NCBI GenBank assembly: GCA_018302725.1
Contig: JAGVZJ010000048.1
Location: 1 to 5,727 of the forward strand
DNA from: Candidatus Woesearchaeota archaeon
GTDB taxonomy: Archaea; Nanobdellota; Nanobdellia; SCGC-AAA011-G17; GW2011-AR20
DNA: 5,727 bases
Direction: 5' to 3'
Below, one piece after another: positions 5,528 through 5,727 of this stretch (its first letter is position 1; each line of letters begins with the position of its first letter). The position numbers and the translations under genes are program-made. The notes under the pieces were generated by a model. That model did not search any database. It was not told the DNA's origin and saw nothing but the letters and a program-made list of their open reading frames with translations.

Positions 5528-5727
5528 ATGGTTAGCATAATTGATTATTATTCTAGAAAGGATATTCAAAAACATATTATGAGGATAGCTGCCAACAGAG
5601 AGATGGCTGTTAAGTTTGGAGATACAGGTTTTGGAAAAAGACCTGATGTGCTGCAGTTTGAGAATGATATCTTAGAACTGGCTAAATCTGGAGCTACTTC
5701 TTTTCACTTTTCTGAGGAGAAATGGTC
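5528..5727 (+). CDS. DNA primase small subunit-like protein, N-terminal part (cut by window edge)
   Basis: ATG 5528 opens 66 complete codons that run off the right edge. The segment has the layout I associate with the archaeal/eukaryotic primase catalytic subunit family (PriS, COG1467) in a divergent archaeal form: an early Y-Y (7-8), a helix leading to R-E at 24-25, F-G-K-R-P-D at 35-40, and G-A-T-S-F-H-F-S-E-E-K-W at 55-66, where classical PriS has a Y-x-S strand. The catalytic D-x-D motif would come later and is not visible, so activity cannot be judged. The gene follows the anchored protein after 12 bp with no clear TATA box, so it may be co-transcribed with it. The call rests on remembered family patterns; a related primase-fold protein of other function is the main alternative. 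Confidence 0.6.
   Translation, partial: MVSIIDYYSRKDIQKHIMRIAANREMAVKFGDTGFGKRPDVLQFENDILELAKSGATSFHFSEEKW

Overview
The window looks like part of an archaeal chromosome, probably a DPANN-type lineage (Woesearchaeota/Pacearchaeota-like). That placement is inferred from protein style only; there is no rRNA to check it. Pointers are AT-rich DNA, two TATA-box promoters at leaderless-mRNA spacing, secreted Cys-rich proteins with PKD/Ig-like folds, and a closing partial gene resembling the archaeal/eukaryotic DNA primase small subunit. Every gene reads on the + strand, and I see no tRNA, rRNA, CRISPR array or insertion sequence.

Layout. (1) 2-2512 is a large exported-type protein whose beginning lies off the left edge: a PKD-like remnant, Cys-rich modules, an alpha-helical HEAT-like stretch, a long unrecognised region, and a C-terminal beta-rich part flanked by two calcium-loop motifs. 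(2) 2558-2956 is a small four-helix membrane protein with its own promoter. (3) 2996-4829 is one secreted protein split by an apparent one-base frameshift near 3240-3242. It has a signal peptide, a six-Cys defensin-like knot, a second Cys module, an Ig/cadherin-like domain, a PKD domain, a 12-Cys region and a transglutaminase-like catalytic domain with a visible Cys-His-Asp triad. (4) 4826-5515 overlaps it by ATGA and encodes a single-pass membrane protein with an extracellular beta-sandwich, an eight-Cys stalk and a C-terminal membrane anchor. (5) 5528 to the right edge is the first 66 codons of a primase-small-subunit-like protein.

Reading of the whole. The two large secreted proteins share PKD and C-P-x-G-S-x-C modules and look like parts of one cell-surface toolkit. 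The transglutaminase-like protein is translationally linked to the anchored Cys-rich protein, which suggests (inference) that the enzyme acts at the cell surface with that protein as partner, anchor or substrate. All the secreted parts have Cys counts consistent with full disulfide pairing apart from the catalytic Cys. The primase-like gene follows after 12 bp and appears functionally unrelated.
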